Assembly: GCA_046153875.1 (NCBI GenBank)
Contig: JBJXFE010000011.1
Coordinates: 1-30,646, forward strand
Length of the DNA stretch: 30,646 nt
Source of the DNA: JBJXFE01 sp046153875
GTDB lineage: Bacteria > Planctomycetota > Phycisphaerae > Phycisphaerales > UBA1924
Reading direction: 5' to 3'
The stretch's first letter is position 1. Each line of letters begins with the position of its first letter. Made by a program: the position numbers and the translations under genes. A model generated the notes under the pieces. It was not told the DNA's origin. It saw nothing but the letters and a program-made list of their open reading frames with translations, and did not search any database. This document shows, in pieces, positions 22,500 through 30,336 of this stretch.

Positions 22500-23867
22500 A
22501 TGACACTCGGCCTTTTCGTTCCGGTGCTCGCGGCGCTGCTGGCGAACGGCGGGCCCGAACCCTGCGGGCAGGGCATCCCGACGTTCGAGACCGGGCTGGC
22601 TGCGACGGCGTTTCGTCACGTCGCTACGAACGGCAGCAACGCGACGGGCAACGGCACGCAGGGCGCGCCGTACGCCACCATCGCGTTCGCCGCGGGCCGA
22701 GCCGGGCCGGGCACGGCGATCCGCGTTCACCCGGGGACATACGCCGGCGGGGGTGCGATCGCGACTCTGCACGGGACCGCGGCCGCGCCGATCTGGATCG
22801 GCGGCGTGCCGGGGCAGCCCCGGCCGGTGCTGCATGGCGGGGCCAACGGCCTCCAGCTCGTGGGCCCGCGCTACGTGGTCCTCCACGATCTGGAGGTCCG
22901 CAACGCGACCGGCAACGGGATCAACTGCGACGACGGTGGGCAGGTGGCGAACCCGGAGGCCGCGCGGTTCCTCGTGTGCCGCGGGCTGTTCATCCACGAC
23001 ATCGGCGGCACGGGCAACCAGGACGGGTTGAAGCTGTCGGGGATCAATGACTTCCACGTGCTCGACTGCGTGATCGAACGGACGGGCGGCGGGGGCTCGG
23101 GCAGCGGTGTGGACATGGTGGGCTGTCATCGCGGGGTGATCGCGCGGTGCGGCTTCAAGGACATGTCCGCGAACGCCGTGCAGGCGAAGGGCGGCTCCGA
23201 AGACGTCGAAGTCCGCTGGTGCCGGATCGAGAAGGGCGGGGGCCGCGGCGTGAACATCGGCGGCTCGACCGGCTTCGAGTTCTTCCGCCCGCCGCTGTCG
23301 GCGGCGACGCCGAACACCGAGGCGCGGAACATCCGCGTGGTCGCCAACCTGTTCATCGGCGGCGATACGCCGGTCGCGTTCGTGGGGTGCGTGGACTCGC
23401 TCGTGGCGAACAACACGATCATCACGCCGAACACGTGGCTGCTCCGGGTCCTCCAGGAGACCGTGACGGAAGGCGGGTTCACGTTCCTGGCGTGCGGGAA
23501 CAACCGGTTCGAGAACAACCTCGTGTATTACTCGCGGAGCGAGCTCTCGACGCCTGTGAACATCGGAGGGAACACCGCCGCCGCGACGTTCCAGTTCGCG
23601 CACAACCTCTGGTACGCATGGGACAACCCGGCGCTTTCTCAGCCGACACTGCCTGTGCCCGAGGTGAACGGCGTCGTGGCCCTCGACCCGTCGCTGCTGG
23701 ACCCCGGGACCGGGCAGTTCGCGATCGGCGAGAACAGCCCGGCGGCCGGGGCGGGTCGCCACCCCGCGGGCGCTGCGGGGGATTTCGTCGGGGCGTGCTA
23801 CCGGAGCCCGCCGAGCATCGGCGCGTACGAGCACGCGGACGCACGGGCGACGCGGACACCGCGGTGA
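22500..23867 (+). CDS. Secreted right-handed beta-helix protein
   Basis: 455 residues. A short signal peptide (MTLGLFVPVLAALLANG) is followed by the opening typical of pectate-lyase-like helices in environmental bacteria (FRHVATNGSNATGNGTQGAPYATIAFA, where G-T-x-x-x-P-Y-x-T-I is a recurrent motif). Then come coils such as YVVLHDLEVRNATGNGINC, FHVLDCVIERTGGGGSGSGVDM, VVANLFIGG and VANNTIITP. The end has NSPAAGAGRHPAG and IGAYEH, which is the end cap also seen before the tag in the astacin-like protein (MGAYEH). No tag or anchor follows; the chain ends 10 residues later. The fold is typical of polysaccharide lyases and of non-enzymatic surface proteins; catalytic residues are not recognisable. 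Confidence 0.82.
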   Translation: MTLGLFVPVLAALLANGGPEPCGQGIPTFETGLAATAFRHVATNGSNATGNGTQGAPYATIAFAAGRAGPGTAIRVHPGTYAGGGAIATLHGTAAAPIWIGGVPGQPRPVLHGGANGLQLVGPRYVVLHDLEVRNATGNGINCDDGGQVANPEAARFLVCRGLFIHDIGGTGNQDGLKLSGINDFHVLDCVIERTGGGGSGSGVDMVGCHRGVIARCGFKDMSANAVQAKGGSEDVEVRWCRIEKGGGRGVNIGGSTGFEFFRPPLSAATPNTEARNIRVVANLFIGGDTPVAFVGCVDSLVANNTIITPNTWLLRVLQETVTEGGFTFLACGNNRFENNLVYYSRSELSTPVNIGGNTAAATFQFAHNLWYAWDNPALSQPTLPVPEVNGVVALDPSLLDPGTGQFAIGENSPAAGAGRHPAGAAGDFVGACYRSPPSIGAYEHADARATRTPR

Positions 23868-23874
23868 CGCGGGA

Positions 23875-24774
23875 TCAGAACGGATCGCGCAGGGCCACGA
23901 CTCTCGCCGCGGCCTCCTGCGGCGAGGGCGGGGCCGCGAGGTCGATCGGCAGGTACACGCCGCGGTCGTGGTCGGAGTTGAGCACGATCGCGCACGGGGG
24001 CGTGAAGAGCACGCCGTTCTCCACGTGCTCGTGCCCGAGGATGAACATCGTGACCCCCCACCGCTCGACGAGGTCTTCGATCAGGTCGGCGTCGTACCCG
24101 CGCCCCCAGACCATGAGGTGGGCGGCCCCCTGGCGCGGCTCGTAGTCGGCCTCGGTGAGGTCGCGGTCGAGCACGGTCGGGTCGAACCGCTGCATCGACC
24201 ACGGCGCGGGCAGGCTGTGGGCGCACAGGATGTCGCCCCGGGGCGTGCGGCAGCGCAGGGCGAGCGGCATAGAGCGGACGAAGTCCTTAATGGCGGCGTC
24301 CACGGGCGGCGCGTCGTCGCCGAAGGCGTACTCCACACCCTCGTTGAACGCCTCGACGACCTTCACGCCGTCCTTGACGATCCCCGCGCCGACCATCTGG
24401 GCCAGCTCGTGGTTGGCCAGGATGGCGTGGACGCGCTCGGGGAAGGCGGCCTTCAAGGCCGCGACACGCGCCAGGGCGCGGTAGCTGAAGTCCATCCCGT
24501 TGACGAGGCGGTCGGAGTGGATGATCTCGTGGAGCAGCAGGTGGGTGGTGTCCTTCGTCCCCGCTTCGTCGCCCAGTCCCGCCCGCAACACCAGTCTTTG
24601 GAAATGCACCGGGTTGTCGTGCAGGTCGCCGGTCGCGATGAGCGCGCCGGGCGGCTCGATCAGGTCGATCGACCCGCGGCGGCAAGCCGCTTCGCGATTC
24701 GCGCGCGCGCCGGCCGCGAACGCACCGCGCACGGCTTCGGCGGACTGCAGGTCGATGTTCCAGGCGGCGGGCAT
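23875..24774 (-). CDS. Calcineurin-like metallophosphatase
   Basis: 299 residues from ATG 24774 (56 more codons are open but do not look coding). The metal motifs are GDLHDNP (D50, H52), LANHELAQ (N121, H122) and a distal GHEHVENG. The segment HLLLHEIIHSDRLVNG lies where GDxxD-type residues usually sit; the usual GD-x-x-D-R-G is replaced by H-x-x-H-S-D-R. This may change metal binding. No signal peptide is seen. Such enzymes hydrolyse phosphoester bonds in nucleotides, proteins or dinucleotides. It lies downstream of a protein kinase on the same strand, and a kinase-phosphatase pair is possible, but the 210-nt spacer argues against tight coupling. Confidence 0.8.
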   Translation of the reverse strand: MPAAWNIDLQSAEAVRGAFAAGARANREAACRRGSIDLIEPPGALIATGDLHDNPVHFQRLVLRAGLGDEAGTKDTTHLLLHEIIHSDRLVNGMDFSYRALARVAALKAAFPERVHAILANHELAQMVGAGIVKDGVKVVEAFNEGVEYAFGDDAPPVDAAIKDFVRSMPLALRCRTPRGDILCAHSLPAPWSMQRFDPTVLDRDLTEADYEPRQGAAHLMVWGRGYDADLIEDLVERWGVTMFILGHEHVENGVLFTPPCAIVLNSDHDRGVYLPIDLAAPPSPQEAAARVVALRDPF

Positions 24775-24984
24775 GGCGGGTGAACCGGCGAGCGGGCGCG
24801 GCGACGCGCCGCGGTCGAGACGGGGCCGGGCTGTCGCGTCGGCGCTCACGCGCCGGTCATCGGCCCGATCGGAGGCCCGCTTGACGTTCCCGGACCCGCA
24901 AGAACTGCGCTCGGCACAGCGGATCGTGACATTGGACAACAACTTGCGGGAGCGAAGCCCCCCCCCTCCATCCGGGAGCGGGGA

Positions 24985-25857
24985 TCAGGCCGCCCCGTTC
25001 GCCCGCGTCCGCTCCTGCTCCGCCCGCAGGATGCCGTGGATGAGGTTGATGCGGTCGGCGACGGTGTGCATCGACGCGGGTCGCTTGTCCGGGTCCACCT
25101 CGACGCACTGCATGATGAGCTCGTTGAGCTTGGCGTGGATCCGCGGGTTGAGCTCGATCGCGGGCGTCGGCTTCTCGATCATGTGGTCGTCGAGCGATCC
25201 GACGAGCGACGTTTCCTTGGCCAGGGCGGTGGGGATGTGCTTGCGCGTGAACGTCCAGTACATCGTGGCGCCCAGGTTGTAGACGTCGGTCCGCGGCGTG
25301 ATGGGTCGGCGATGGACCTGCTCGGGCGCGATGTAGTCGGGCGTGCCCTGGATGCGGTCCTTGATGGTCCCCGAGCGGCACGACTGGCCCAGGTCGATGA
25401 TCTTGGCGACGCCCCGGTCGGTGACGATGATGTTGTTGGGCTTCATGTCCGCGTGGACGTACCCGCGGTCGTGCATGTGGGCCATCGCCTCGGCGATCTG
25501 ATGGAAGATGGCCACCGCCCGCTCGAAGGTCCGCGGGGGCTGGCGGTCCTCGCTGACTCCGTCCACGAACTCCATGACCAAGAACAGCTCGCGGACCTCG
25601 AGCATCGACCGCTTCTTGATGAGCTTGTCGATCTTCCGGATCGACGGGTGATCGAGCTCCGCCGCGATGCGGTATTCCGCCTCGGCTTGCTCGAGGAATC
25701 GCTCGTCCTTCGGCTCGACTTTCTCGACGTGCTTCAGCGCCCAGATGTGCTTGGACTTGGGGTCCTGGACGAGGTAGATGATCGAGGCCGCGCCGCGTCC
25801 GATCTCACGCAGCACGCGGTATCCCTCGACAAGATCATTGACCTTTTTCTCCACCAC
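24985..25857 (-). CDS. Serine/threonine protein kinase, divergent motifs
   Basis: 290 residues from a GTG at 25855-25857 (ATG 25920 is the alternative). The Pro/Gly-rich reading frame upstream does not look coding. Kinase core: glycine loop IGRGAASIIYLV (19-30), Lys42 in WALKHV, Glu in the C helix, HADMKPNN in the catalytic loop (D137, K139; HAD instead of HRD), DLG at 155-157 instead of DFG, GTPDYIAPEQ and TDVYNLGATMYW. All catalytic residues remain, so activity is likely; the missing Arg of HRD implies that activation-loop phosphorylation is not needed. It lacks a transmembrane or sensor domain and may act in the cytoplasm. Confidence 0.9.
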   Translation of the reverse strand: MVEKKVNDLVEGYRVLREIGRGAASIIYLVQDPKSKHIWALKHVEKVEPKDERFLEQAEAEYRIAAELDHPSIRKIDKLIKKRSMLEVRELFLVMEFVDGVSEDRQPPRTFERAVAIFHQIAEAMAHMHDRGYVHADMKPNNIIVTDRGVAKIIDLGQSCRSGTIKDRIQGTPDYIAPEQVHRRPITPRTDVYNLGATMYWTFTRKHIPTALAKETSLVGSLDDHMIEKPTPAIELNPRIHAKLNELIMQCVEVDPDKRPASMHTVADRINLIHGILRAEQERTRANGAA

Positions 25858-26208
25858 CGTCCCGAGGTCTCCCGCGTTATCGGCCCGGACACCGCAGGCG
25901 TCGAGCCCGAACCCACCCATACGCGGCGGCGGCGGCCCGGTTCGGACGCCTCCCCGCGTTCGCGGGGGCGGCCTCCGGGGCCGCGCCACCCACCGACACC
26001 GATGATAGCCCCGGACGCTCCGGCGACCGGGCCGGGGCGGCGCATGGTATCGGATCGCGGTCCGCGCGTGGCGAGCCCACCACCAGCCTACCGGCGGCCC
26101 CCGCGTTCGGTTGAGCCGCAGGGGAGGAGAATCCGATTGTCCTGCATCGCGGGCTCGGCCCGGGCGTGCACCGGTGCGCTCACGGGCGGCCGAAGCCTCC
26201 CCGCGGCT
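25858..26208. other. Intergenic stretch without a recognised gene
   Basis: 351 bp between the kinase and the amidase. Translated frames here are Pro/Gly/Arg-rich and show no homology I recognise. It includes one short GC hairpin (CCCCGC-GTTC-GCGGGG, 25952-25967) and TATCAT- or TACCAT-like boxes on the minus strand without good -35 boxes. Confidence 0.5.
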
Positions 26209-26892
26209 TCAGCGTGCGCCCAGCCTCTCGCGGAAGGCGGCGGTGGGGAAGAACCGCCCCGGGTCGTCGGTGCGGGCGAGGTCGCTGTGGAGGAACACCC
26301 GGTCGGCGGTGATGCCGAGCCGCTCGCACAACTCGCCGGCCAACTGAGCGAGCCGCTCGATCTGGTCATCGGAGAACGGGCGGCGCCGCCCGTCGCCGAC
26401 GAGGCAGATGCCGATCGACGCCCGGTTGAACTCGTCGCCGAGCGGTCCGGCCACGTGGGCCCCGGGGAGCTGGTCGAGCCAGCGGTAGCCGACGTGGACC
26501 GCGCCCTCGCCCAAGCCGCTGCCGTTGCCCACGATGAAGTGGTACCCGAGGCCCTCGAGGTTCATGGCGCGGGCCTGGGCCTCGAGCGACGCGGGGGTGG
26601 CGTGGGAGGTGCCGGTGTGATGGATGACGATCGAGGTCCAGCGGACCCGGTCGAGCGGGACGCGTGTGGCCAGGGCGCCCTCCACCGTGCTCGGCCCGGC
26701 GGCGGCGACCAGGGGCGGGAGCGACAGGCCGTCCAGCCGCGGCATCGGCGAACCCTGGAGGGCCCAGAGCGTGCCGCCGACGAGGGTCATCGAACCGGCC
26801 AGCGCGCCCCAGACGATCCGCGTGCGGATCGGCGGCTCGGCGGAAACCACCGGGGGGGGGTTGCGGCGCGCGCTTCGGGCCTTCCTGCTCAT
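26209..26892 (-). CDS. Membrane-anchored N-acetylmuramoyl-L-alanine amidase (PGRP type)
   Basis: 227 residues from ATG 26892. A basic N-terminus and a single transmembrane helix (26-45, IVWGALAGSMTLVGGTLWAL) anchor it with the enzyme outside the cytoplasmic membrane. The amidase_2/PGRP domain follows: zinc ligand His91 or His92 in IVIHHTGT, the central YHFIVGNGSG strand, the WLDQLPGAHVAG segment that binds substrate, NRASIGICLVGDG, and the final HSDLARTDDPGRFF, where the second histidine and the T-x-DPG pattern complete the site. It cleaves the bond between muramic acid and L-alanine of the stem peptide. This is relevant because Planctomycetes were long thought to lack peptidoglycan. Upstream codons to 26991 are not family-like. 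Confidence 0.88.
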   Translation of the reverse strand: MSRKARSARRNPPPVVSAEPPIRTRIVWGALAGSMTLVGGTLWALQGSPMPRLDGLSLPPLVAAAGPSTVEGALATRVPLDRVRWTSIVIHHTGTSHATPASLEAQARAMNLEGLGYHFIVGNGSGLGEGAVHVGYRWLDQLPGAHVAGPLGDEFNRASIGICLVGDGRRRPFSDDQIERLAQLAGELCERLGITADRVFLHSDLARTDDPGRFFPTAAFRERLGAR

Positions 26893-27022
26893 CCGTGAAC
26901 ATTCCCCTGGGGAATCCCGGTGCCGTCGCGGTGGAGGTGGGAAACCCCGGTCGATCCGTGACCCGGCGGGTGTGGACAGTGCATCGGCCACACACGCCCG
27001 TGCGCTTGCATTTCGGCGCGGG

Positions 27023-27277
27023 CTACTCCTTCGGGAGGAGTCGGCCGCGGAGATTCACGATCATCCGCCCGAACTCGTCCTCGATGTACGGCTCGGCGCG
27101 TTGCCCGCGGATCGCTTCGTGACGGTCGTACTGCGATCGCTCCCCCGCACGATCAATCGGCGAGCCACGGCACCCGATCGCGGCGGCTGCGGCGATCACG
27201 CCGAGCGCGGCGGGCGCGAGGCGGCGCAACCCGCGCGACCGCGCCAGCACCGACCGATTGCCCGTGGTGGCCTTCAC
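27023..27277 (-). CDS. Small lipoprotein
   Basis: 84 residues from the GTG at 27275-27277. A basic N-region (ARSRGLRRLAP), a hydrophobic stretch (AALGVIAAAAA) and a lipobox ending in AIGC (C36) mark it as a lipoprotein. The mature 49 residues are charged (RSQYDRHEAIRGQRAEPYIEDEFGRMIVNLRGRLLPKE) and I do not recognise them. A TACAAT -10 box lies 7 nt upstream of the GTG, arguing for a leaderless mRNA and for this start. The neighbouring gene upstream is trmL on the same strand. Confidence 0.65.
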   Translation of the reverse strand: MKATTGNRSVLARSRGLRRLAPAALGVIAAAAAIGCRGSPIDRAGERSQYDRHEAIRGQRAEPYIEDEFGRMIVNLRGRLLPKE

Positions 27278-27284
27278 GCGCGCG

Positions 27285-27290
27285 ATTGTA
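27285..27290 (-). promoter_or_regulatory. -10 box close to the small lipoprotein start
   Basis: TACAAT on the minus strand ends 7 nt before the GTG at 27277, so the start codon would lie at or next to the transcription start. No -35 box is clear. Confidence 0.45.
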
Positions 27291-27362
27291 CCCGAGGTCC
27301 TGGCGTCCGGGCGGGGCGCGAGCGACAGCACACAAGGGCTGGGGGATGCTCGGCGCACGGGC

Positions 27363-27887
27363 TCATCCCATGGATGCCGGGGCGCGAACGGCGAGCCGAC
27401 CCGAGGCGTTGATCGGCGCGTCGCCGCGCTCAATGAGCTGGCGGATGCCCTCGTACACCGCGGCACAGACGGCCGTGGCGACGTTGAGCGACCGCTCCGT
27501 GGGCGCCATCGGGAGCGCGAGACATTGATCGGCGTGGTCCGCGAGCAGTGCGCGGGGAAGCCCCGCCGTCTCTTTGCCGAACACGAAGTGGTCGCCCGGC
27601 ATGAACCGCGCGTCAAAGTACGACCGACGGGCCGAGGTGCTGAACAGCCAGAGCCGCGCGGGGCGGGCCGACGCCAGGTAGGCCCCCCACGAGTCGTGCT
27701 CGCGCACGTCCAGCCTGGGCCAGTAGTCCAGGCCGGCGCGTCGGCAGGCTTTCTCGTCGGTGTCGAAGCCCAGGGGCCGGATCAGGTGCAGGGCGCAGGC
27801 CGTCGCCACGCAGGTCCGCCCGATGTTCCCGGTGTTGTTGGGGATCTCGGGCTCGTGGAGGACGACGTGGAAGATCGGCGCGTTCAC
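27363..27887 (-). CDS. trmL: tRNA (cytidine/uridine(34)-2'-O)-methyltransferase TrmL
   Basis: 174 residues from a GTG at 27885-27887. Signature segments of the TrmL branch of SpoU/SPOUT methyltransferases are present: FHVVLHEPEIPNNTGNIGRT at the N-terminus, LHLIRPLGFDTDEKACRRAGLDYW, HFVFGKETAGLP, and LPMAPTERSLNVATAVCAAVYE forming the trefoil knot that binds S-adenosylmethionine. It methylates the wobble nucleotide of leucine tRNAs. The GTG overlaps the stop of the preceding gene by 4 bp (GTGA), so the two are translationally coupled. The short tail after the knot (IERGDAPINASGRLAVRAPASMG) is variable and probably disordered. Confidence 0.92.
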   Translation of the reverse strand: MNAPIFHVVLHEPEIPNNTGNIGRTCVATACALHLIRPLGFDTDEKACRRAGLDYWPRLDVREHDSWGAYLASARPARLWLFSTSARRSYFDARFMPGDHFVFGKETAGLPRALLADHADQCLALPMAPTERSLNVATAVCAAVYEGIRQLIERGDAPINASGRLAVRAPASMG

Positions 27888-29191
27888 CGCGCGCGGTTCT
27901 CGATGTACGCGGTGTCGAGGCGGCGACGCAGGGCCACGCCGGGGTCCGCCGAGACGATGTTGTCGAGCCACGACTTGGTCACGCCGCGATCGTACGAACC
28001 GATGTACCGGATGATCCCGTCGGAGCTGGCGATGATGACGCGGGGGTGGCGGACGGCGGCGCCCGCGTTGTTGGTGTTCTGCGGGAGCGAGAGGATGGCG
28101 GTCGCGCCGTAGTCGGCGGCGATCGCGTGCTGGAAGTTGCGGGCCCGGAGGAACTGGGCCAGCTTGCGGCCGATGGTCTCCTCGGTCTCCTCGGTCTGGT
28201 TCGGGTCGAATCCCGACTGGCCCCGGAGGTTGCGCAGCGGGGTGAGGGCGCCGATGACGGCCAGGTCGCGGGGGTAGTTGCGCTGGAGCGTGTCCATCGC
28301 GTCGAACACCGCGTAGCTCTCGCGGACATCGGGGTGCCACAGGTAGATCACGATGACGCGCCCCTGCACGGCGGGCTCGCCCGGGTGCCAGGCGACGGGC
28401 AGGAGGTTCAGGGCCTGCAGGACGGGTCGGCCCGCCTGATCTACCAGTCCCATCGCGCGGCCGATCTCGACGTTCGTGTAGGTCGGCCAGATGTCGGCCG
28501 CGTAGCGCTCCTCGTCGGGCTGGCTGTACCCCGGGGGCACGGCGGGGAGGCGGTCGAGTTCCATGTTGTCGCGGATCGGCTGGTTGGCCCCGAGGCGACG
28601 CTTGAGCTCTTCGGCGCGCTCCGTGCGGAGCCTGGGCAGGTCGGCGGCCTTGTCCTTCGGCTCGGCGACGAGCTCCGCGGCGGCGGCCTCGACGCTCGCG
28701 GTGGCCACGTCCGCGTAGCGCAGGTGCCCGGCCCGGTCGATCAGGTAGAAGTCGGGGTCCTGGTCCACCTTCAACGCTTCGCGGAACGCGCCGGTCGCGT
28801 CGTGCGCGATCGGGAACTTGACGCCCGCGGCGGCCGCGGCGGCCTGCGCCTCGGGCCAGCCTTCGGCGTGATGCACGCCCACCACGACGAGGCCTTTGTC
28901 GCCGAACCTGGCCGCGAGCTTCTGGGCGATGGGCAGACCCTGCTTGATCGACGGCTGGTACCACGACGACCACGTGCAGATCAGCACGACCTGGCCGTTG
29001 GTCTTCGAGGCGTCCACGGCGTCGCCGGACCAGGCCGAGAGCTTGGACCACAGCCCGCCGTCGAACGGCGTCAGCTCCATGGAGTCCAGCGCGGCACGCC
29101 GCGGGCCCGTGCCCTCGCGGGTCACGTCCGCCGGACCGGCGGCGAGGAGGCCGAGACTCAACACCGACAGGCACGACGCGCGAGCAAGCAT
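27884..29191 (-). CDS. Secreted protein with two thioredoxin-like domains lacking CxxC
   Basis: 435 residues from ATG 29191, which has GGGAGG 5 nt upstream. A signal peptide (MLARASCLSVLSLGLLAAG) leads into a TlpA/AhpC-like domain: GQVVLICTWSSWYQPSIKQ (66-84) followed by a fold-typical DFYLIDRAGHLRY. In redox members the segment WSSWYQPS would be WCxxC, so both cysteines are lost. A second, similar half follows (QGRVIVIYLWHPDVRES, NFQHAIAADYGATAILSLP, RVIIASSDGIIRYIG), again without active cysteines. It therefore probably works as a binding or scaffold protein rather than an oxidoreductase. Its stop overlaps the trmL start. A TACAAT -10 box lies upstream at 29242-29247. Confidence 0.82.
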   Translation of the reverse strand: MLARASCLSVLSLGLLAAGPADVTREGTGPRRAALDSMELTPFDGGLWSKLSAWSGDAVDASKTNGQVVLICTWSSWYQPSIKQGLPIAQKLAARFGDKGLVVVGVHHAEGWPEAQAAAAAAGVKFPIAHDATGAFREALKVDQDPDFYLIDRAGHLRYADVATASVEAAAAELVAEPKDKAADLPRLRTERAEELKRRLGANQPIRDNMELDRLPAVPPGYSQPDEERYAADIWPTYTNVEIGRAMGLVDQAGRPVLQALNLLPVAWHPGEPAVQGRVIVIYLWHPDVRESYAVFDAMDTLQRNYPRDLAVIGALTPLRNLRGQSGFDPNQTEETEETIGRKLAQFLRARNFQHAIAADYGATAILSLPQNTNNAGAAVRHPRVIIASSDGIIRYIGSYDRGVTKSWLDNIVSADPGVALRRRLDTAYIENRAR

Positions 29192-29241
29192 GGAAACCTC
29201 CCGGGGCCCGGAGAGAACGGGGCCGATGAACCGCTGCCCAG

Positions 29242-29247
29242 ATTGTA
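29242..29247 (-). promoter_or_regulatory. -10 box upstream of the double-thioredoxin gene
   Basis: TACAAT on the minus strand lies 50 nt before ATG 29191, giving a leader of about 43 nt that includes GGGAGG. The -35 region is not clear. Confidence 0.45.
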
Positions 29248-29352
29248 CGGGAGAAACCGGGGGTGCGGATCGGAAGAACCGGCACAAACTCGTGGTCGCG
29301 GCCGCCGGGAAGGGGGTTGTCGCGGGGAGTTCGGCCTCGGGAATGGGCGGCT

Positions 29353-30189
29353 TTAGCCCGGTTCCGGTGCGCCCGGTTCGCCCAGCCGGCCGAGCCGATG
29401 GAGCGCGATCGAGGCCGCGACGTGGGCGTTGAGGGAGTCCACGCCCGGCGCGATCGGGATGCGCACCGCGATGTCCGCGGCGGCGGCGGCCCCGGGGCTG
29501 AGCCCTTCGCCCTCGGTGCCGATCATCAGCGCCAGACGGGCGTGGGCGGCGGGGTCGATCCGGTCGATCGGCACGGCATTGGCGCGCGGCGTGAACGCGA
29601 CGATCGTGAACCCCGCCTCGCGCACGCGCGCCAACACCCCGGGCCACGGCGCACCCCGGGCGAACGGGATCATCAGCGTCCGCCCCATCGAGACGCGGAT
29701 CGCCTTGCGGTAGAGCGGGTCGCAGCACGTCGGGTCCAGCAGCACGCCGGGCCGGCGGCAGAGCGCCCCGGCCGAGCGGAAAACCCCGCCGACGTTGTCG
29801 AGGTTGCACAGCCCTTCGAGGATCACGAGGGTTTGTGCGTGGCGGAGGACGGCGTCGGCGTCGGTGTCCGGCGGGCGCACGCCGCACGCCAGCACGCCGC
29901 GGTGCATGTTGAACCCGACCAGCGCGTTCATGAGGCTCTGCGGCGCGACGTAGACGGGGATTCCCGGCGGGATGACCTGCCCCAGCGTCGCCAGGCGCGG
30001 CGGCGTGAGCAGGATCGACCGCACCGTGATGTTGGAGTTGAACAGGTGGCGGGCGACCAGCTCGCCCTCGGCCATGAAGACGCCGCGGCGCTTCTCGAGG
30101 CCGTCCGGGGCGCGCTCGGCCTCGCGCAGGCCGGCGTAGTCCGCCAGGCGCGGGTCGGAGAGGTCGTCAACAGGGATGGGGTCGGGCAC
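29353..30189 (-). CDS. TrmH/RlmB-family rRNA or tRNA 2'-O-methyltransferase
   Basis: 278 residues from a GTG at 30187-30189. The N-terminal part (about 35-105, GVFMAEGELVARHLFNSN and HRGVLACGV) is the SpoU substrate-binding domain. The C-terminal SpoU knot has NLDNVGGVFRSAGAL, DPLYRKAIRVSMG, LMIGTEGEGLS and IPIAPGVDSLNAHVAASIALH, the three SAM-binding and catalytic motifs. Target specificity (23S rRNA G2251 or a tRNA) cannot be read from sequence. A TACATT -10 box 8 nt before the GTG suggests a leaderless transcript. It is a second 2'-O-methyltransferase about 1.5 kb upstream of trmL. Confidence 0.92.
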   Translation of the reverse strand: MPDPIPVDDLSDPRLADYAGLREAERAPDGLEKRRGVFMAEGELVARHLFNSNITVRSILLTPPRLATLGQVIPPGIPVYVAPQSLMNALVGFNMHRGVLACGVRPPDTDADAVLRHAQTLVILEGLCNLDNVGGVFRSAGALCRRPGVLLDPTCCDPLYRKAIRVSMGRTLMIPFARGAPWPGVLARVREAGFTIVAFTPRANAVPIDRIDPAAHARLALMIGTEGEGLSPGAAAAADIAVRIPIAPGVDSLNAHVAASIALHRLGRLGEPGAPEPG

Positions 30190-30197
30190 GACCGAAC

Positions 30198-30203
30198 AAT
30201 GTA
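30198..30203 (-). promoter_or_regulatory. -10 box close to the TrmH-family start
   Basis: TACATT on the minus strand ends 8 nt before the GTG at 30189. Upstream -35 match is weak. Confidence 0.45.
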
Positions 30204-30225
30204 GCCGTGGTTCTCCGGACCGGCG

Positions 30226-30336
30226 TCACGGGTCGTAGACCTGAACGTGAATCTCGTCCTGCGCCGCCGCGGCTCCCGCGAACCCGCTGACGAGTGCGGC
30301 TGTGATCAGCATCCGACCGGAAGTACGGGTGAACAT
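30226..30336 (-). CDS. 36-residue secreted peptide or truncated gene
   Basis: Starts with ATG 30336 after an AGGAG/GAGAGGG purine-rich site on the minus strand. The first 26 residues (MFTRTSGRMLITAALVSGF, AGAAAAQ) form a complete signal peptide with an AxA cleavage site; only about 11 residues follow (DEIHVQVYDP). The start lies inside the end of the preceding SUMF1-like gene. It may be a genuine small secreted peptide or the remnant of a longer exported protein whose remainder was deleted. No continuation in another frame is recognisable downstream before 30190. Confidence 0.45.
   Translation of the reverse strand: MFTRTSGRMLITAALVSGFAGAAAAQDEIHVQVYDP

Noticed and set aside
24926..24955. 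LDNNLRERS segment on the plus strand resembling an IS66 transposase DNN motif
   Set aside because: The match is a few residues only, without any neighbouring transposase sequence, terminal repeats or target duplication.
25952..25967. GC-rich hairpin upstream of the kinase
   Set aside because: Six-bp stem with no U tract in either direction, and GC content alone makes such hairpins common here.
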